From: Haliclystus octoradiatus
Taxonomy: Eukaryota > Cnidaria > Staurozoa > Stauromedusae > Haliclystidae
Length of the DNA: 64,000 nucleotides
Direction: 5' to 3'
Assembly: GCA_916610825.1 (NCBI GenBank)
Contig: OU744449.1
Coordinates: forward strand, 28,651,728-28,715,727
Positions within the stretch are counted from its first letter, which is position 1; the number at the start of each line of letters is the position of its first letter. The notes beneath the pieces are model-generated. The model was not told where the DNA came from, did not search any database, and saw only the letters and a program-made list of their open reading frames with translations. A program made the translations under genes and the position numbers. This document shows, in pieces, positions 34,491 through 64,000 of this stretch.

Positions 34491-37400
34491 AAAATTCAAC
34501 TCGCGTCAGCTCTATTTAGTATCCAGTCTACTTTTTCAATGCCATCGACGCGGCTGCGTTTTCTGCGTAAAGCTACTTGGCGTTTTAGTTGACGTTCATA
34601 ACTTCATATTGAGCTTTTAATGATGGCGATGGCGGTTTAAACTTTGCAGTTTCCAGATTTTGTAAGAGTGAAATTGTTGGAAACACAATGTAAAATTGTT
34701 TGAAATGATGGAATCAGTACAGCTTCATATGCAACAAAGTATTTATTATTATGAAGAAGATATATTTAACTGAGATGAGATGGATAAGTGAAAATATTCA
34801 AGTGAGTTTGTCTGAATTCGAACTGACACGAGTTGACATGAGCCTAGCGCGAGTTGAGATTCTTTTCTTCGTTATTGGCGTTGATTTCTTCATATTCTAA
34901 TTCCCCATTTTGCCTCAATAGCAAAATAAGCAATACCTTTGAGTCAGTTAGTTAGTTAATTTGTATGTGGGTAATATTGCGAAGATGTTTGTGTGATTTA
35001 TGGTCGCACACATCACTTCACACAACAAGCATAGGCCTATTATAATTTTCTAAGGGTTAGGCGAAATTCACAAGCTTTATTAAGAAAACATCATCGTAAG
35101 AACATGATACATCATCATTTATCCAGAGCCTTCAAGTTTGAATTAATTATTTTTCCAAAGAGCAGAGACATTTGAGCTTAAGATCAATTTGATTCTTAAA
35201 AAGTCATTAACAGACACATAACTGCCTCAGACTTTGCTGAAATACTCTCGGAAACTACGTAAATATAATAGTAAAACCAATTTAATATAACACAGTATCA
35301 CACGTTTAAGGGCCATCCATGAAGTACTCAGAGAGTCAGAGTCAGACTGGACCCTCCCTGTATTCAGCAGTACACTTTCAAATAACCCACCTACCTTTCA
35401 TGTACGCCAGGCTACTTGCAAAGATTCCCCCTCTTCTCACTAGTCTCTGCTTTTGTTGTTGTGGTTTGAGCAAGCAAGGCAACAGATTCTTTAAAATTGC
35501 TGATTAAAATTGATTGAGATAGATTGTAGAGCTTCTGTTACTCTTAGTGTGCCTCCAGTGCCAAACCTTTTCAGGGACGATTTAAAGATACATCTGTAGG
35601 CCTACTGTGATGATTGGTACCCCTCCACCTTGTACCCGCAACTGTACGCTTGTGATGTAATTTCCGAAATCTCCAATAACGAAATATCACCAGCAATCGT
35701 CTGCAAATTATTAGTGAAACGTTAGTATTCTGTTGCCCCAAAACATTTCCAGGGAACACTCTTTCTTCTCAGGGGTGCAATCACCTTCTCTGCAATCTGG
35801 TTTATTGATGACCGCTGGTTATTTCACATTGAATTTACATCCTACACTATTTACATCCAGAAGCGGATAAAAATTGAAATTTTTTATGATTCATAAGCCA
35901 AACCCCAGCAGAAAATTCACATTTCTTATTTATAAGAGCAATTACCGGAAGGCTATGATATTTCACATAAAACTAAATGCAAGAAGAAGTAGGCCTAATT
36001 CATCATTTATGCTTTTAAATACACCCTCAAAACGTTTAAACTTGACTCCTGCAACCTATTGTTTCCCGCTACATGAGATCAGATCATCAGACTTTTCATT
36101 AGATATTGAACAACATCATATTTTGATTGTGATCATACTTCAAGTTCTTTCAAAAGTTCTGACGGAATTTATAGAGAGAGCGCTGGATTTTTTCATGAAA
36201 TGTATCGTTAAGTTTTATTATTGACTTTCCTTCCATGCCAGTTGTTGCTGTTGCCCAATTTTTTTTGGTTTAAAGGATTTTTCTTTGCAAAAGTAAGTCT
36301 TGGAAGCCATTATCAGATTGGTATCAATCTTGCAGCATCTTTTAGCATGCATTAAAAATGTTGTCATTGAGGCGACCATCATCCATTTCAATTAGCTATC
36401 AAAAAAGACATAACTAAGTTAATGATCTGTACATTCTACACATCACACGTCACACATGCCACAAGAAACATAACAGACCAAATGGTTAATCCTGTGAGAG
36501 ATTGTTACAAGTTCAACTTGATAATGTAGTACCTTCCTTTCATGCATTGATAATACATGTATGCGATTCATGTTGAATGGATTTCTGATACCTGTAATGC
36601 AGTTGAGCAAATTTACACCTTGCTGGAAAGCTTCAGATTCAGGTCTTCACATCTGCAAATGACAATTGATGGTTTCATTGTTAACATAGTGTTATATTCA
36701 AGCTTTCTGGCAAAATTTGACCCTCCCTGTAAGCAGCAGTACATTTTCAAATGACCCCTGGAGGCTATCTGTTGTTTCTACTTATTCTATTTATCCACTC
36801 TCGACATCCTTGTTGGGACAATTTTTTATGTAAATTATTCTTGGTTAGTGTGGATAGATTAATGTTGCAAATTTTCGAATTTCAGGAGAAGTCAACTGCG
36901 TAGCCTCCAGATGTCGCTATGGTGTATTCTAGATTATTATGTGTGTCATTAGTTGGGTCTGTTCTAAGTTTACGATATACAACTATTGATTATAAGATTA
37001 TTGACTGTATAATATTTGCTGCTTATATTTGATCATTATTAAATGGAGTGTGTCATGTTTCAAATGCATCACTTGCTACAAATTATCATTCAACTAATAT
37101 ATATTTTTTGTTCATATTCACTTGTATTTGAAATAATAGCTAGATATAATATTTGAAATGAAATTCTATCGTACAGTTATAAATGTTTGGAGGTCATAGT
37201 TTTCAAAGTTACAATTCTTTGTTGCCCTTCAGAAAATTGACATCATTTTTAGATTTTGTTGTTGTTTTGTTTCCCAATTTTTTCAGGGGCCGTTTGCCCA
37301 TTTCAGGATTTTTTCAAGGGCTGTTCTCATAAAAAATTCCCCAAGTCCCGTTAATAGAGAGGCCATTCCATTATTTCCACTTTTAAAAGAATGACGATAG

Positions 37401-39143
37401 TGTTCCTTTAGCTCAATATATTGATTAACTAGCTGTTTATGGATTCCATGGTAGCAGGAATTACCATTACAAGTATGTTATTAGAATAAATCTTATGAAG
37501 GGTCCTTCACATTTCCTGTTTAGACAACACACTTTTAAAGGATAATTCAATGAGTACATCGAGTCACATGGTACATGGGTACAGCATTGTCATGGCTGCA
37601 ATAGACAGGTGGTTGCTGTACAGAGGTGCCAAAATTGGGAAAATACAAAAAACTTTTTGAGATTCATCCCTTGCAAGTAGTCTTCTTACTACTGTATTTC
37701 ATATTTGATTTGTATGCTGCAGAGATGGATCTGTATATGACTGACTGCTTACTTACTTTGCAAACTTTTGGTTTGGGCTGTGATTTCCCATGCTGGCAGA
37801 CATACACCTTCCGATTCAAAGCTATATACAATACGTCATTGTTCTACATAATATGAATTTTCACATCAGATAGTTCTGAGATGTAAGAAATTCCTTAATT
37901 GAGATGATTTCTCACAAGTAACAAGACATTCCCACAAAGTAGTTTTGTTTGCATTTTTACAGTTGTTTAATTGTCATACCTGTTTTTCCAAAACCCTTCT
38001 AGCAGTATTCCACACTACAAAAGTTGTTGTTGTTGCCAAGCTGAAATGCCTGATAAAGTTTTCAGCTGCATCTAGGTCTATCGCTGTCCCGCTTGACTTG
38101 GTATCTTGTCTTGAAGACAGAGATTCCCATGCTGCTTGAGGTTTAATACTGGTTTGTTCTATTTGACCAGATTCTATTATGATGGGATTACGTTCCAATT
38201 CCAGAGTACTGACTTCATCTTCTTCCAATTTTTCAACTGATGCTATTACTGGATTGATCCATTTCAAATTATTAATCAAAATCCGTGATCCATGTTAAAA
38301 CGAACAATAAAAGGATTGATCTCTTTGATCTGACGACACGTGTGATTTGAATCATATTTCCCGCCAAAAAACATAGATTTCTATGCCTGGGACGTTTGAT
38401 TTAAAAGTCAAGACTTCGATTGAGAACGGAAGAAACAATTCAATTTTTTCATAATTTACGTTATATGTGAAGATATTATTACGGTTATTATTATTACTGA
38501 ACAGTAAAGGAACATCATCTAAACTTTTCTCGAATTTTTTTGGGGATTTTTGTTCTGCAATTCTTCGGCATGTTTATTCAAAATGACTCAACTCGTGTCA
38601 GCCTTATTTCAACTTGTATCAGCTTCATAAAAACATATCAAAATAACAGCCAATTTCATCGCTCTGGATGCTTTCTTATAGGGCATAAATGATCCAAACT
38701 GATATAAAATGATGCTGTAAGACTTTGATGGGTTTTCTTGGTATATCGTAAGCATAAACAACAAACTACTTCTGTTCTTTTTTATATTTCTATACTATCA
38801 ACTCGTGTCAGCCTCAATTCAACTTGTATGAGCTTCATAAATACATATCAACATAACAGCTAACATCATCGCTCTGGATGCTTACATTATTGCGCTTGCT
38901 GCGCAAAATATGTTATCCTACATATTTCCCTTATAATTTTGATGAGCAATGAAGTCAAGGCAATCGTGAAAGCTTATATGTTGCAGCACGCTTGCAGTTA
39001 CTAAACTACGAGACAAACGCCATTACTGAATGCGATTAAGTTGACGATAGACGCAAAAGCAACATTACGTGGAAACGTAACCGCGCTCGTACTATTGAAA
39101 AAGTAGACTGGATACTAAATAGAGCTGACGCGAGTTGAATTTT
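34491..39143. mobile_element. 4.65 kb terminal-inverted-repeat DNA element upstream of ERN1
   Basis: The left end begins aaaattcaactcgcgtcagc and continues through tctatttagtatccagtcta and ctttttcaat. The right end is its reverse complement, so the inverted repeats are about 50 bp and almost perfect. Subterminal palindromic repeats of caactcg(t/c)gtcag occur at 34815-34855, 38585-38690 and 38800-38890; the last two form a near-identical duplication of about 100 bp. A 9-bp direct repeat GTGAGCAAA lies at the left edge and 12 bp beyond the right edge; its status as a target duplication is doubtful. Inside, the minus strand has two exons of a CARF-like domain; no DDE transposase was recognised. 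The element ends about 320 bp before the ERN1 start. Confidence 0.8.
37757..38279 (-). pseudogene. Two exons of a CARF/ALS2CR8-type domain gene inside the TIR element
   Basis: Minus-strand exon at about 38279-37980 ends AENFIRHFSLATTTTFVVWN then TARRVLEKQ at a GT donor. The next exon, 37843-37757, has an AG acceptor and GTAAGT donor and reads NNDVLYIALNRKVYVCQHGK then SQPKPKVCK. Both junctions are phase 0. The pattern of an aromatic-rich FxxATxTTFxV segment followed by KVYxCQHGK is that of the zinc-binding CARF/ALS2CR8 domain and of related domains in some transposon-derived animal proteins (family recall). No in-frame ATG opens the first exon and no further exons were placed. It may be the element's own gene, a captured host exon pair, or a relic. 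Confidence 0.45.
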
Positions 39144-39462
39144 CCGTTTACCGTGAGCAAATCGAAACAGATTATCTTTCAATCAGGATATCGTTACGAC
39201 TATTAAAGTTTTATTCACGTTATTATTGTGCAAAATTGATAGCTGCTATCATATTCTATGATTAATAGATGCTGTGAGAATAAAATCATCTTGCATCATT
39301 GTTGTTTCTTTTGTCGCCTCGCTCCAAAGCGTGGTACGTTTTGTATTTGTTAAATTGAAAATTGAAAGTTGTGTGTTAGTTAAATACTATATAGTTATTA
39401 CTGAAATGGTTATTTGCTATTTATTCGTTTAATTTTGCTCTTTTGAATTAATTCTTATGTAC

Positions 39463-50657
<11,195 letters not shown>

Positions 50658-50668
50658 CTATCAGTCTT

Positions 50669-50674
50669 AATAAA
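50669..50674 (+). terminator. ERN1 polyadenylation signal candidate (AATAAA)
   Basis: AATAAA 11 bp after the ERN1 stop codon and just before the (ATT)n tract. It implies an extremely short 3' UTR if used. Confidence 0.5.
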
Positions 50675-50698
50675 TTGCTTCTGAAAGGAGAATTGTAC

Positions 50699-51010
<312 letters not shown>

Positions 51011-51730
51011 ATCTAAATTATTTTTATCTTGTCAGTTATGGGACTCAAAGTTGTAAAATAGATATGAAAAAGCAATATTTTCTTTTGTTTCTTTTGTGTT
51101 TACTTGTAGGCTACGTCTCATACACCCACCCTCTCCCCAAATTCACAAAACAACAGTATAAAGGACCTGTAAATAATTACAGAAAGAAATCCCAACATAT
51201 TACCACTGAAACAGTACTCTTCTATTCGGACCACCTTCCCATGGGAATTGTAGGCTTCTGTGGTTATCACCTGTAACAGCTGTTTGCACATCACTGCTTG
51301 TTACTTATTTATTACCTATCCATGCTTTAACAATATATATACGTAGGGATGATGAAAAAGCAAAATGTATATGGTAGTATTCCTTTTTGTTTTTCGCGAC
51401 GTTGATCAATTAATAACTGAATTTGCTTAATTGCATTTCTAGTAAGGAAGTGGTGTGATCATTCGATTGTTCCCAGACCTTTTCCGGTTCTTTCTTCGTC
51501 CGTAATGGATTCGCTATGATCAGACAACCTTTGAAACTAAACACTGTGGGCTGGCTGGATTGGATTTTAACTAACTGAGTTCTTATATTAATAACTTTTC
51601 CTTTTATTTAGATTGACTTTTATATTTTTTTGAGGAACAGTTATTAATTTTTACTTATCAATCTCAACTAATTGTGAATCATTCTGGTTTGGTTAAATGC
51701 TGTTTGGCTGTAGGCTATTTGCTTATCATT
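51011..51730. other. Intergenic between ERN1 and SEC14L
   Basis: About 720 bp of AT-rich sequence that should contain the SEC14L promoter and 5' UTR. A 70-codon frame at 51064-51276 begins with a signal-peptide-like run (KKQYFLLFLLCLLVGYVSY), but nothing else supports it as a gene. Confidence 0.4.
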
Positions 51731-59361
<7,631 letters not shown>

Positions 59362-60152
59362 TATGATAATAAAAACTAATTAATTTATATGATAAATATG
59401 GGTCGATGCTGCTGAGAGCATTCACATGTTATTTAATTTATTACCTATTTAATATATGATATTGAAATGGAAACGTCCGATGGCAATCATTTAATGTTAT
59501 TAAGAAAATGTTTGAAGATTTTGTAATTTAATCATTTGTGTCAAAGTGTCAACTGCAAATCAAACAAATATAATAGTCAATTCTTTTTGGGGTGCTTTCA
59601 ATTTTCAATGTTTACCAGAAATCTTTGATTTTGATTCAAATTTAATTTATTACCGTTAAGTTTGATTCATGTCTGTAATAACGAAAATGCAGCAGGATGC
59701 TTCCCATGTGTGACGGGGGAAGGTGCGATGACATCAACAAAATCAAAAATATTTCTTCTAGCCAATGCTTGTATTGAAGAACCACGATGATAACAGGGGT
59801 GGCACCAAGATTTCTCTGACAAGGGTGTAGACATCATTTTGCCATTCCAAAGATACCATCATTTATTCAGCACCAGATAAGCTTGGAGCTGTTTTTTCAC
59901 GGAACTGTACTTAATAAGCAAAATATAAAAACAGGTTATAAATAAGTTATAGTACAAAAGGAATTATTAACCATTGTATTGTTTCTATTACTTTTGGGGG
60001 TCTGAGGAGGAGCCGCGCGGGAAAATCAATTTTTCAAACTAGCTGATATTATTGTGTCTGATCTTTCTGATGAGATTCTGATGAGAGTTAAATCCATGAT
60101 AATTATTATATCGGATACGTTTTAATTTGTTGGTGCTGCTGCTCTATATAAC
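59362..60152. other. Intergenic between SEC14L and TTF2
   Basis: An AATAAA at 59368-59373, 6 bp after the SEC14L stop, is a likely polyadenylation signal. The rest is AT-rich with no recognised repeat. TATATAAC occurs just above the TTF2 ATG (about 60144), too close to be a normal TATA box. Confidence 0.45.
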
Positions 60153-62711
60153 ATGGGTGATGATTGCTTGGACCGTGTTAAGCGTCTTGATTTTCTTAGA
60201 TGTACTCATCATAATCTTCCATGTTATGTAAAGACAGGCACAAAAGATGGCCCTACGAAGGATTTGAGTTTTTTCATTTGCAGCGACCAAAGTAAAGCAT
60301 GCAATTTCTTCAAGCTTATTAAAGATTTCAAACCTACAATATGCAGTAAGCATTTTAAGAAAAATGAGCTTCAAGCTATCATTAGTGGCGATCGTTGCTC
60401 AAATCGCAGACGATGGTTTTATCGATGCGGCGTTGGAAAAGGCGAATCTCAAGGTTGGTGCGGCAAAGAAGAATTACAAGACATTAATTTATCAACTGAA
60501 AAGCATTCCGGTGAAACAGTAATCAATCCAGATGAGCTGAAACCCATTGATTTACGAACGCAAGCTTTCAACTGCAACAAAACAAGCAGAGAACCAATAA
60601 TAACGATTGCCTCAGACTCTTCAGAAGATGAAAATGTACAAACGATGCGTGTGCAAGAATCTAAATCTCATCAGCGCAGTCATCTCAATGACGTCAGTAA
60701 TCATAATGTTATGAATGTCAACGACATGCTAAAGGCTAACAAACTGAAGCCTAGAACCATCCTTATTTCACCCCAACACACAAATTTACCAAGCACTGGA
60801 TTGACAAAACCGAATTTCTCCGTGACTCATATCAGTCGTATCACAAAAGACACAATTTCAATGTTGCATACCTCGCTTGAAACCCGCCCTCCATCCGATG
60901 CACAGCTACCTGACCCTGCTGGATTAACAGTGACCCTACTACAACACCAGAAAGAGGCATTGGCATGGTTACAATGGCGCGAAACTCAAAAACCTTCTGG
61001 GGGTATCTTAGCAGATGACATGGGTCTTGGCAAGACGCTCACTATGATCTCATTGATATTGAGTATGAAGAAAGCAAGCTTGCATGACCTTCGGCACAGT
61101 GATACTGAAACAGCATTTGGTGGGACGCTTATTGTTTGCCCCGCATCACTGATTCATCAATGGAAGAAAGAAATTGATAAACGCGTCAAACCTTTTCACC
61201 TTTCTGTGAACTTATTCCATGGACAAGGTCGAATTAAAAACATCAATCAACTGCTACGCTATGACATTGTTATAACATCATACAGCACAATCGCAAATGA
61301 ATGGAAGATATGTAATGACAGTTCTGAGAAAGTTGAGAAAGAAAACAGTTGGTTGAATAAAGAAACTAACAACGGAAGAAAAAAGGAATCGTCAATTTGT
61401 TACGTGAATTGGTCAAGGATAGTTATGGATGAGGCACATGTCATTAAAAATCCAAAGTCAATGACATCAATCGCTGTTTGTGGGTTAAAGGCTCATAGCA
61501 GATGGGCTGTGACTGGTACCCCTATTCAAAATGAAATGGGGGATTTCTATTCTCTTGTTAAATTCCTGCGTTGTACTCCCTTCGATGATCGTAAAATATG
61601 GAAAAGAACAGTCGAAACAAAGACTAGAAACAGTCAAGATCGTCTCAACATGCTTGTCAAAACATTACTGCTAAGACGGACTAAAAACCAGAAAATTAAT
61701 GGAAAACCTTTGATTACTTTGCCAGAGTGCAATCACGTAACTCATACATTCAAACTATGCGAAGAAGAAAAAAAAGTATATGACATCCTACACAATATTT
61801 CTAAAAAAATGTTACAAATGTTTCTTCACAATAAACAGTCGGATTCCACTTTAACAAACAACATGCTTTATTCCTTGTCTACTAATGCGGAATCAACTGT
61901 TCTTGGTATGAAACCATTGCAACTTCTGCGCATGATTAATCTTGATTCTAAACAATCAAACAGCAGTTCAATTCTTGTTATGGTTCTACGCTTAAGACAA
62001 TGCTGCAGCCACATGTCCATGATGTACAATCCATTGGGAAATGAAAACAATTCCAGTCTTGAGGAAGACTACGATACAAATGTTGTTGGAATGATGCAGA
62101 ATATGTCGATTGACAATCGAGACAGCGTGCTACCAAACAATGTCTGCTCACAGCATATTCCAAACGAATTTAAGGCTTCTCACACAAGCACAAAGATGAA
62201 AACACTACTAGATGGTATCACAACGGCAAGGAAAGCAGACAGTAGCGTCCGATGTGTCGTTGTCTCGCAGTGGACAAAAATGTTGGCCATTGTCAAACGC
62301 CATTTAGAATTCCTTGGACTACGCTCAGAATCAATTGACGGAAATGTAACAATAAAAAAAAGAAGTGAAATTGTAGATGATTTAAATTCTAGAACATCGT
62401 CCATTGATGTGTTGTTGGTATCATTAAAGGCGGGTGGTGTTGGACTAAATCTTGTTGGGGCTAATCACCTCTTTCTAATCGACCAGCACTGGAATCCAGC
62501 GCTAGAAGCACAAGCGTGTGATCGTATATACAGAGTGGGTCAACAGAAAAATGTATGGATCCATCGTTTTCTATGTGAAGATACAGTTGAAGAAAAAGTT
62601 GTTGCGCTTCAAAATAGAAAGCGTCAACTTGCTGACAGCATTGTTTCTGCAGAGAAGATGTCATCTCAAAAATTGACATTTGAAGACTTGCGAATGATGT
62701 TTGGTGTCTAA
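60153..62711 (+). CDS. TTF2: TTF2, SNF2-family ATPase / transcription release factor
   Basis: TTF2 uses ATP to strip RNA polymerase II from DNA, notably at mitosis. This is one uninterrupted frame of 852 residues, shorter than human TTF2 (about 1160) mainly through a shorter linker. The N-terminus has two GRF-like zinc modules: Cys17/Cys24/Cys43/Cys50 (CYVKTGTKDGPTKDLSFFIC) and a second at about 64-103 ending WCGKEEL. The SNF2 N-lobe starts near 255 (LLQHQKEALAWLQWRETQKP), with GGILADDMGLGKT (Walker A, about 281-293), DEAH at 425-428 and WAVTGTPIQNEMGDFYS. The C-lobe has VVSQWTKML, LVSLKAGGVGLNL, DQHWNPALEAQACDRIYRVG and the C-terminal LTFEDLRMMFGV. It is the only large gene here with no intron. 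An AATAAA lies at 62839. Confidence 0.95.
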   Translation: MGDDCLDRVKRLDFLRCTHHNLPCYVKTGTKDGPTKDLSFFICSDQSKACNFFKLIKDFKPTICSKHFKKNELQAIISGDRCSNRRRWFYRCGVGKGESQGWCGKEELQDINLSTEKHSGETVINPDELKPIDLRTQAFNCNKTSREPIITIASDSSEDENVQTMRVQESKSHQRSHLNDVSNHNVMNVNDMLKANKLKPRTILISPQHTNLPSTGLTKPNFSVTHISRITKDTISMLHTSLETRPPSDAQLPDPAGLTVTLLQHQKEALAWLQWRETQKPSGGILADDMGLGKTLTMISLILSMKKASLHDLRHSDTETAFGGTLIVCPASLIHQWKKEIDKRVKPFHLSVNLFHGQGRIKNINQLLRYDIVITSYSTIANEWKICNDSSEKVEKENSWLNKETNNGRKKESSICYVNWSRIVMDEAHVIKNPKSMTSIAVCGLKAHSRWAVTGTPIQNEMGDFYSLVKFLRCTPFDDRKIWKRTVETKTRNSQDRLNMLVKTLLLRRTKNQKINGKPLITLPECNHVTHTFKLCEEEKKVYDILHNISKKMLQMFLHNKQSDSTLTNNMLYSLSTNAESTVLGMKPLQLLRMINLDSKQSNSSSILVMVLRLRQCCSHMSMMYNPLGNENNSSLEEDYDTNVVGMMQNMSIDNRDSVLPNNVCSQHIPNEFKASHTSTKMKTLLDGITTARKADSSVRCVVVSQWTKMLAIVKRHLEFLGLRSESIDGNVTIKKRSEIVDDLNSRTSSIDVLLVSLKAGGVGLNLVGANHLFLIDQHWNPALEAQACDRIYRVGQQKNVWIHRFLCEDTVEEKVVALQNRKRQLADSIVSAEKMSSQKLTFEDLRMMFGV

Positions 62712-63082
62712 AACACAAATATAATGATACAAAATGTAAATTTATTTAATTAATTATAGAAAAATGTATGATAAGTAATTAATTTCAACACTAATCTCGT
62801 TTTATAAATTATTATAAATTAGTCACTGTTGTTATTAGAATAAAACTAAAACAGCAATTAGATCTACTTCTTTTTAATTTTTTGAAATTAGCAATACACG
62901 ACAATTTTATTAAGTTATATGAGTTTCTTTTTATAGCACATCATTGGTCATTCTAGTCTTCAAGACGATAATATATATTTTTATCAACCTTTCACCTTCA
63001 TATTAATCAGTAATGAGAATAACCATTTCATAGGCGTCGATGATAAGCAATATACTTGTTTTGCACGTTACACTGTTGGTGA
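62712..63082. other. Convergent gap between TTF2 and SMDT1
   Basis: 371 bp of AT-rich sequence holding both 3' UTRs: AATAAA on plus at 62839-62844 for TTF2, and AATAAA on minus at 62911-62906 for SMDT1. The signals are crossed only slightly, so transcripts should barely overlap. Confidence 0.5.
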
Positions 63083-63349
63083 CTATTCTTCCTCATCATC
63101 AGGAACAAAAATATTCCACTCTTCTAAGAATTCAGCTCCTCTTTTCGACATCACTGCGCCAATATAAACTGAGGGCACGGTGATAATTGTCACTTTCAAC
63201 AGGCCCCAAGACATTTTAAAAGGCGAAGTTGAAGCCAGTTCAGAGGCCGGTCCATTGCTCATTCTAACTGATGATAATAAATTACGCACGCCAGATGAGT
63301 TGTTAAATCTTAAACCATTCCTAAGACGGTATGCAACAGTTGAAAACAT
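63083..63349 (-). CDS. SMDT1: SMDT1/EMRE, essential regulator of the mitochondrial calcium uniporter
   Basis: EMRE is a single-pass inner-membrane protein that couples MICU1 to the MCU pore and is required for uniporter activity in metazoa. A single exon encodes 88 residues. Residues 1 to about 35 form an Arg/Ser-rich presequence (MFSTVAYRLRNGLRFNN). The conserved membrane helix with its flanks follows (FKMSWGLLKVTIITVPSVYI then GAVMSKRGAEFLEEWNIFVP), and the chain ends in the acidic tail DDEEE that binds MICU1. The metazoan-specific FKMSWGLL and IFVPDDEEE motifs make the call firm. It converges on TTF2 and is divergent from the small frame at 63586. Confidence 0.93.
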   Translation of the reverse strand: MFSTVAYRLRNGLRFNNSSGVRNLLSSVRMSNGPASELASTSPFKMSWGLLKVTIITVPSVYIGAVMSKRGAEFLEEWNIFVPDDEEE

Positions 63350-63585
63350 AATTCAGATAATCAAAAATAATTAAAAAGAAATTAAATAGAAATTAGCTGA
63401 AAGCTAAATGTTCGCTTCTTTGAAAATGGAAGATAATAGTTAGGACCACCAATGCCTCGTTGCCACGGAAAAACCTCTCTTCGTTTATTTATGCTGAGAT
63501 TGACATAAAAATGATCTTCTTCACTAAAAATAAACTTTATATCATCTGAATATTGTTCCAAGTTTTGTATACTGAAGTTAATAAA

Positions 63586-63777
63586 ATGAAAGAGATGGAC
63601 GACCAAACTAATGAAGTGTTAACATCTACGATTACATCTTTCAAAGAATACAAGGAAGTGATAATGATATTGGATGAATGTTCAACTACATTGGGGGATC
63701 TTCAGGTCGAAGCTGCAGCAGAAAGAATGACAGGTAAAATTGAGTCTTCTCTTCGTGCTCTTGAAAATATAAGATAG
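63586..63777 (+). CDS. Small unrecognised coding frame, possible coiled-coil protein
   Basis: From ATG at 63586 the frame encodes about 63 residues: MKEMDDQTNEVLTSTITSFK at the start and ERMTGKIESSLRALENIR at the end. Another ATG at 63553 would add eleven residues. The composition is helical and acidic, with heptad-like spacing of Leu, Ile, Met and Val, as in small subunits of larger coiled-coil complexes. No family was recognised. The start lies about 235 bp from the SMDT1 start, on the opposite strand, so a shared promoter is possible. It could instead be an exon of a larger gene, since a GT donor (ATGACAG|gtaaaa) lies inside it at 63734. Confidence 0.4.
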   Translation: MKEMDDQTNEVLTSTITSFKEYKEVIMILDECSTTLGDLQVEAAAERMTGKIESSLRALENIR

Positions 63778-63891
63778 GATGGATGGTGTACGCGGTAAGC
63801 ATCACTTCTAGAGACGAATAGATTTAGCAAAGAGATGCATGCAGACTTTACTTTAGATGAACCTACCTCAATAACCTTATATCCCAGAGAC

Positions 63892-64000
63892 CCAGACTGC
63901 ACTCTTTGTAAATGCGCCGGGAAGAAAAAATCGATCGTAAAAATTGCGCGGTTTGACGGAAAATCTCCACGAAAAAATTGCGGATGACGTCATACAATAA
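63892..64000 (+). mobile_element. Second copy of the hAT-type MITE, cut by the window end
   Basis: Begins ccagactgcactctttgtaa then atgcgcc, aligning with the 22815 terminus, and reaches the shared interior cgaaaaaattgcggatgacg then tcat at 63974-63994. The other end lies outside the window. Confidence 0.7.

Noticed and set aside
34491-39143. A Polinton or other virus-like element
   Set aside because: The terminal repeats are short (about 50 bp), the length is under 5 kb, and nothing resembling a capsid, polymerase B or integrase was seen.
51064-51276. 70-codon frame with a signal-peptide-like start
   Set aside because: AT-rich chance frames often look hydrophobic. There is no recognisable mature domain, and the frame starts directly after the microsatellite.

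Overview
This is a 64 kb piece of animal nuclear DNA. It is AT-rich and holds ten recognisable protein-coding genes, nearly all split by short GT-AG introns, at roughly one gene per 6 kb, with many small transposon relics between and inside them. The gene content is deuterostome-like. Compact genes, short introns and (AAT)n/(ATT)n runs suggest an invertebrate deuterostome, most probably an ascidian-type tunicate; a hemichordate or echinoderm is not excluded. The organism is an inference. The gene identities rest on reading the joined exons against remembered human proteins; no search was run.

Layout from left to right: a nested pair of inverted-repeat elements (1-3 kb) in front of ATG12 (+, autophagy ubiquitin-like tag); a secreted chymotrypsin-fold serine protease (-); ALG1 (+, 15 exons, N-glycan lipid-linked oligosaccharide assembly); UTP6 (-, 24 exons, small-subunit processome), converging so tightly on ALG1 that the two stop codons share a TTAA; COX11 (+, copper chaperone for cytochrome oxidase), divergent from UTP6 across 370 bp; TEX2 (+, SMP lipid-transfer protein of ER contact sites) with a CR1/L2-like LINE in its first intron; a 4.65 kb terminal-inverted-repeat element carrying two minus-strand exons that look like a CARF/ALS2CR8-type domain; ERN1/IRE1 (+, 23 exons, unfolded-protein sensor kinase/RNase); SEC14L1/5 (+, PRELI + CRAL-TRIO + GOLD); TTF2 (+, single-exon SNF2 ATPase); SMDT1/EMRE (-, mitochondrial calcium uniporter regulator); and a small unrecognised coding frame.

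The genes do not form a pathway or operon; they are housekeeping genes linked by descent. COX11, TEX2, ERN1, SEC14L1 and UTP6 all lie on human 17q, with TEX2 and ERN1 adjacent there. ALG1, SEC14L5 and ERN2 lie on 16p. The window therefore looks like the unduplicated counterpart of a vertebrate 17q/16p paralogon.

The most unusual features are the interlocked ALG1/UTP6 stops; local tandem duplications that copy a splice acceptor and a splice donor of neighbouring ALG1 exons; a 1.8 kb, 41-bp intronic minisatellite open in all three forward frames; a dispersed repeat family with a hammerhead-like core (CTGATGA, variable stem, GAAAC) whose stem bases vary but stay paired; the CARF-like element beside ERN1; and a serine protease with Glu at the position of oxyanion-hole Gly193. 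No LTR retrovirus, Polinton or other capsid-bearing element was recognised.
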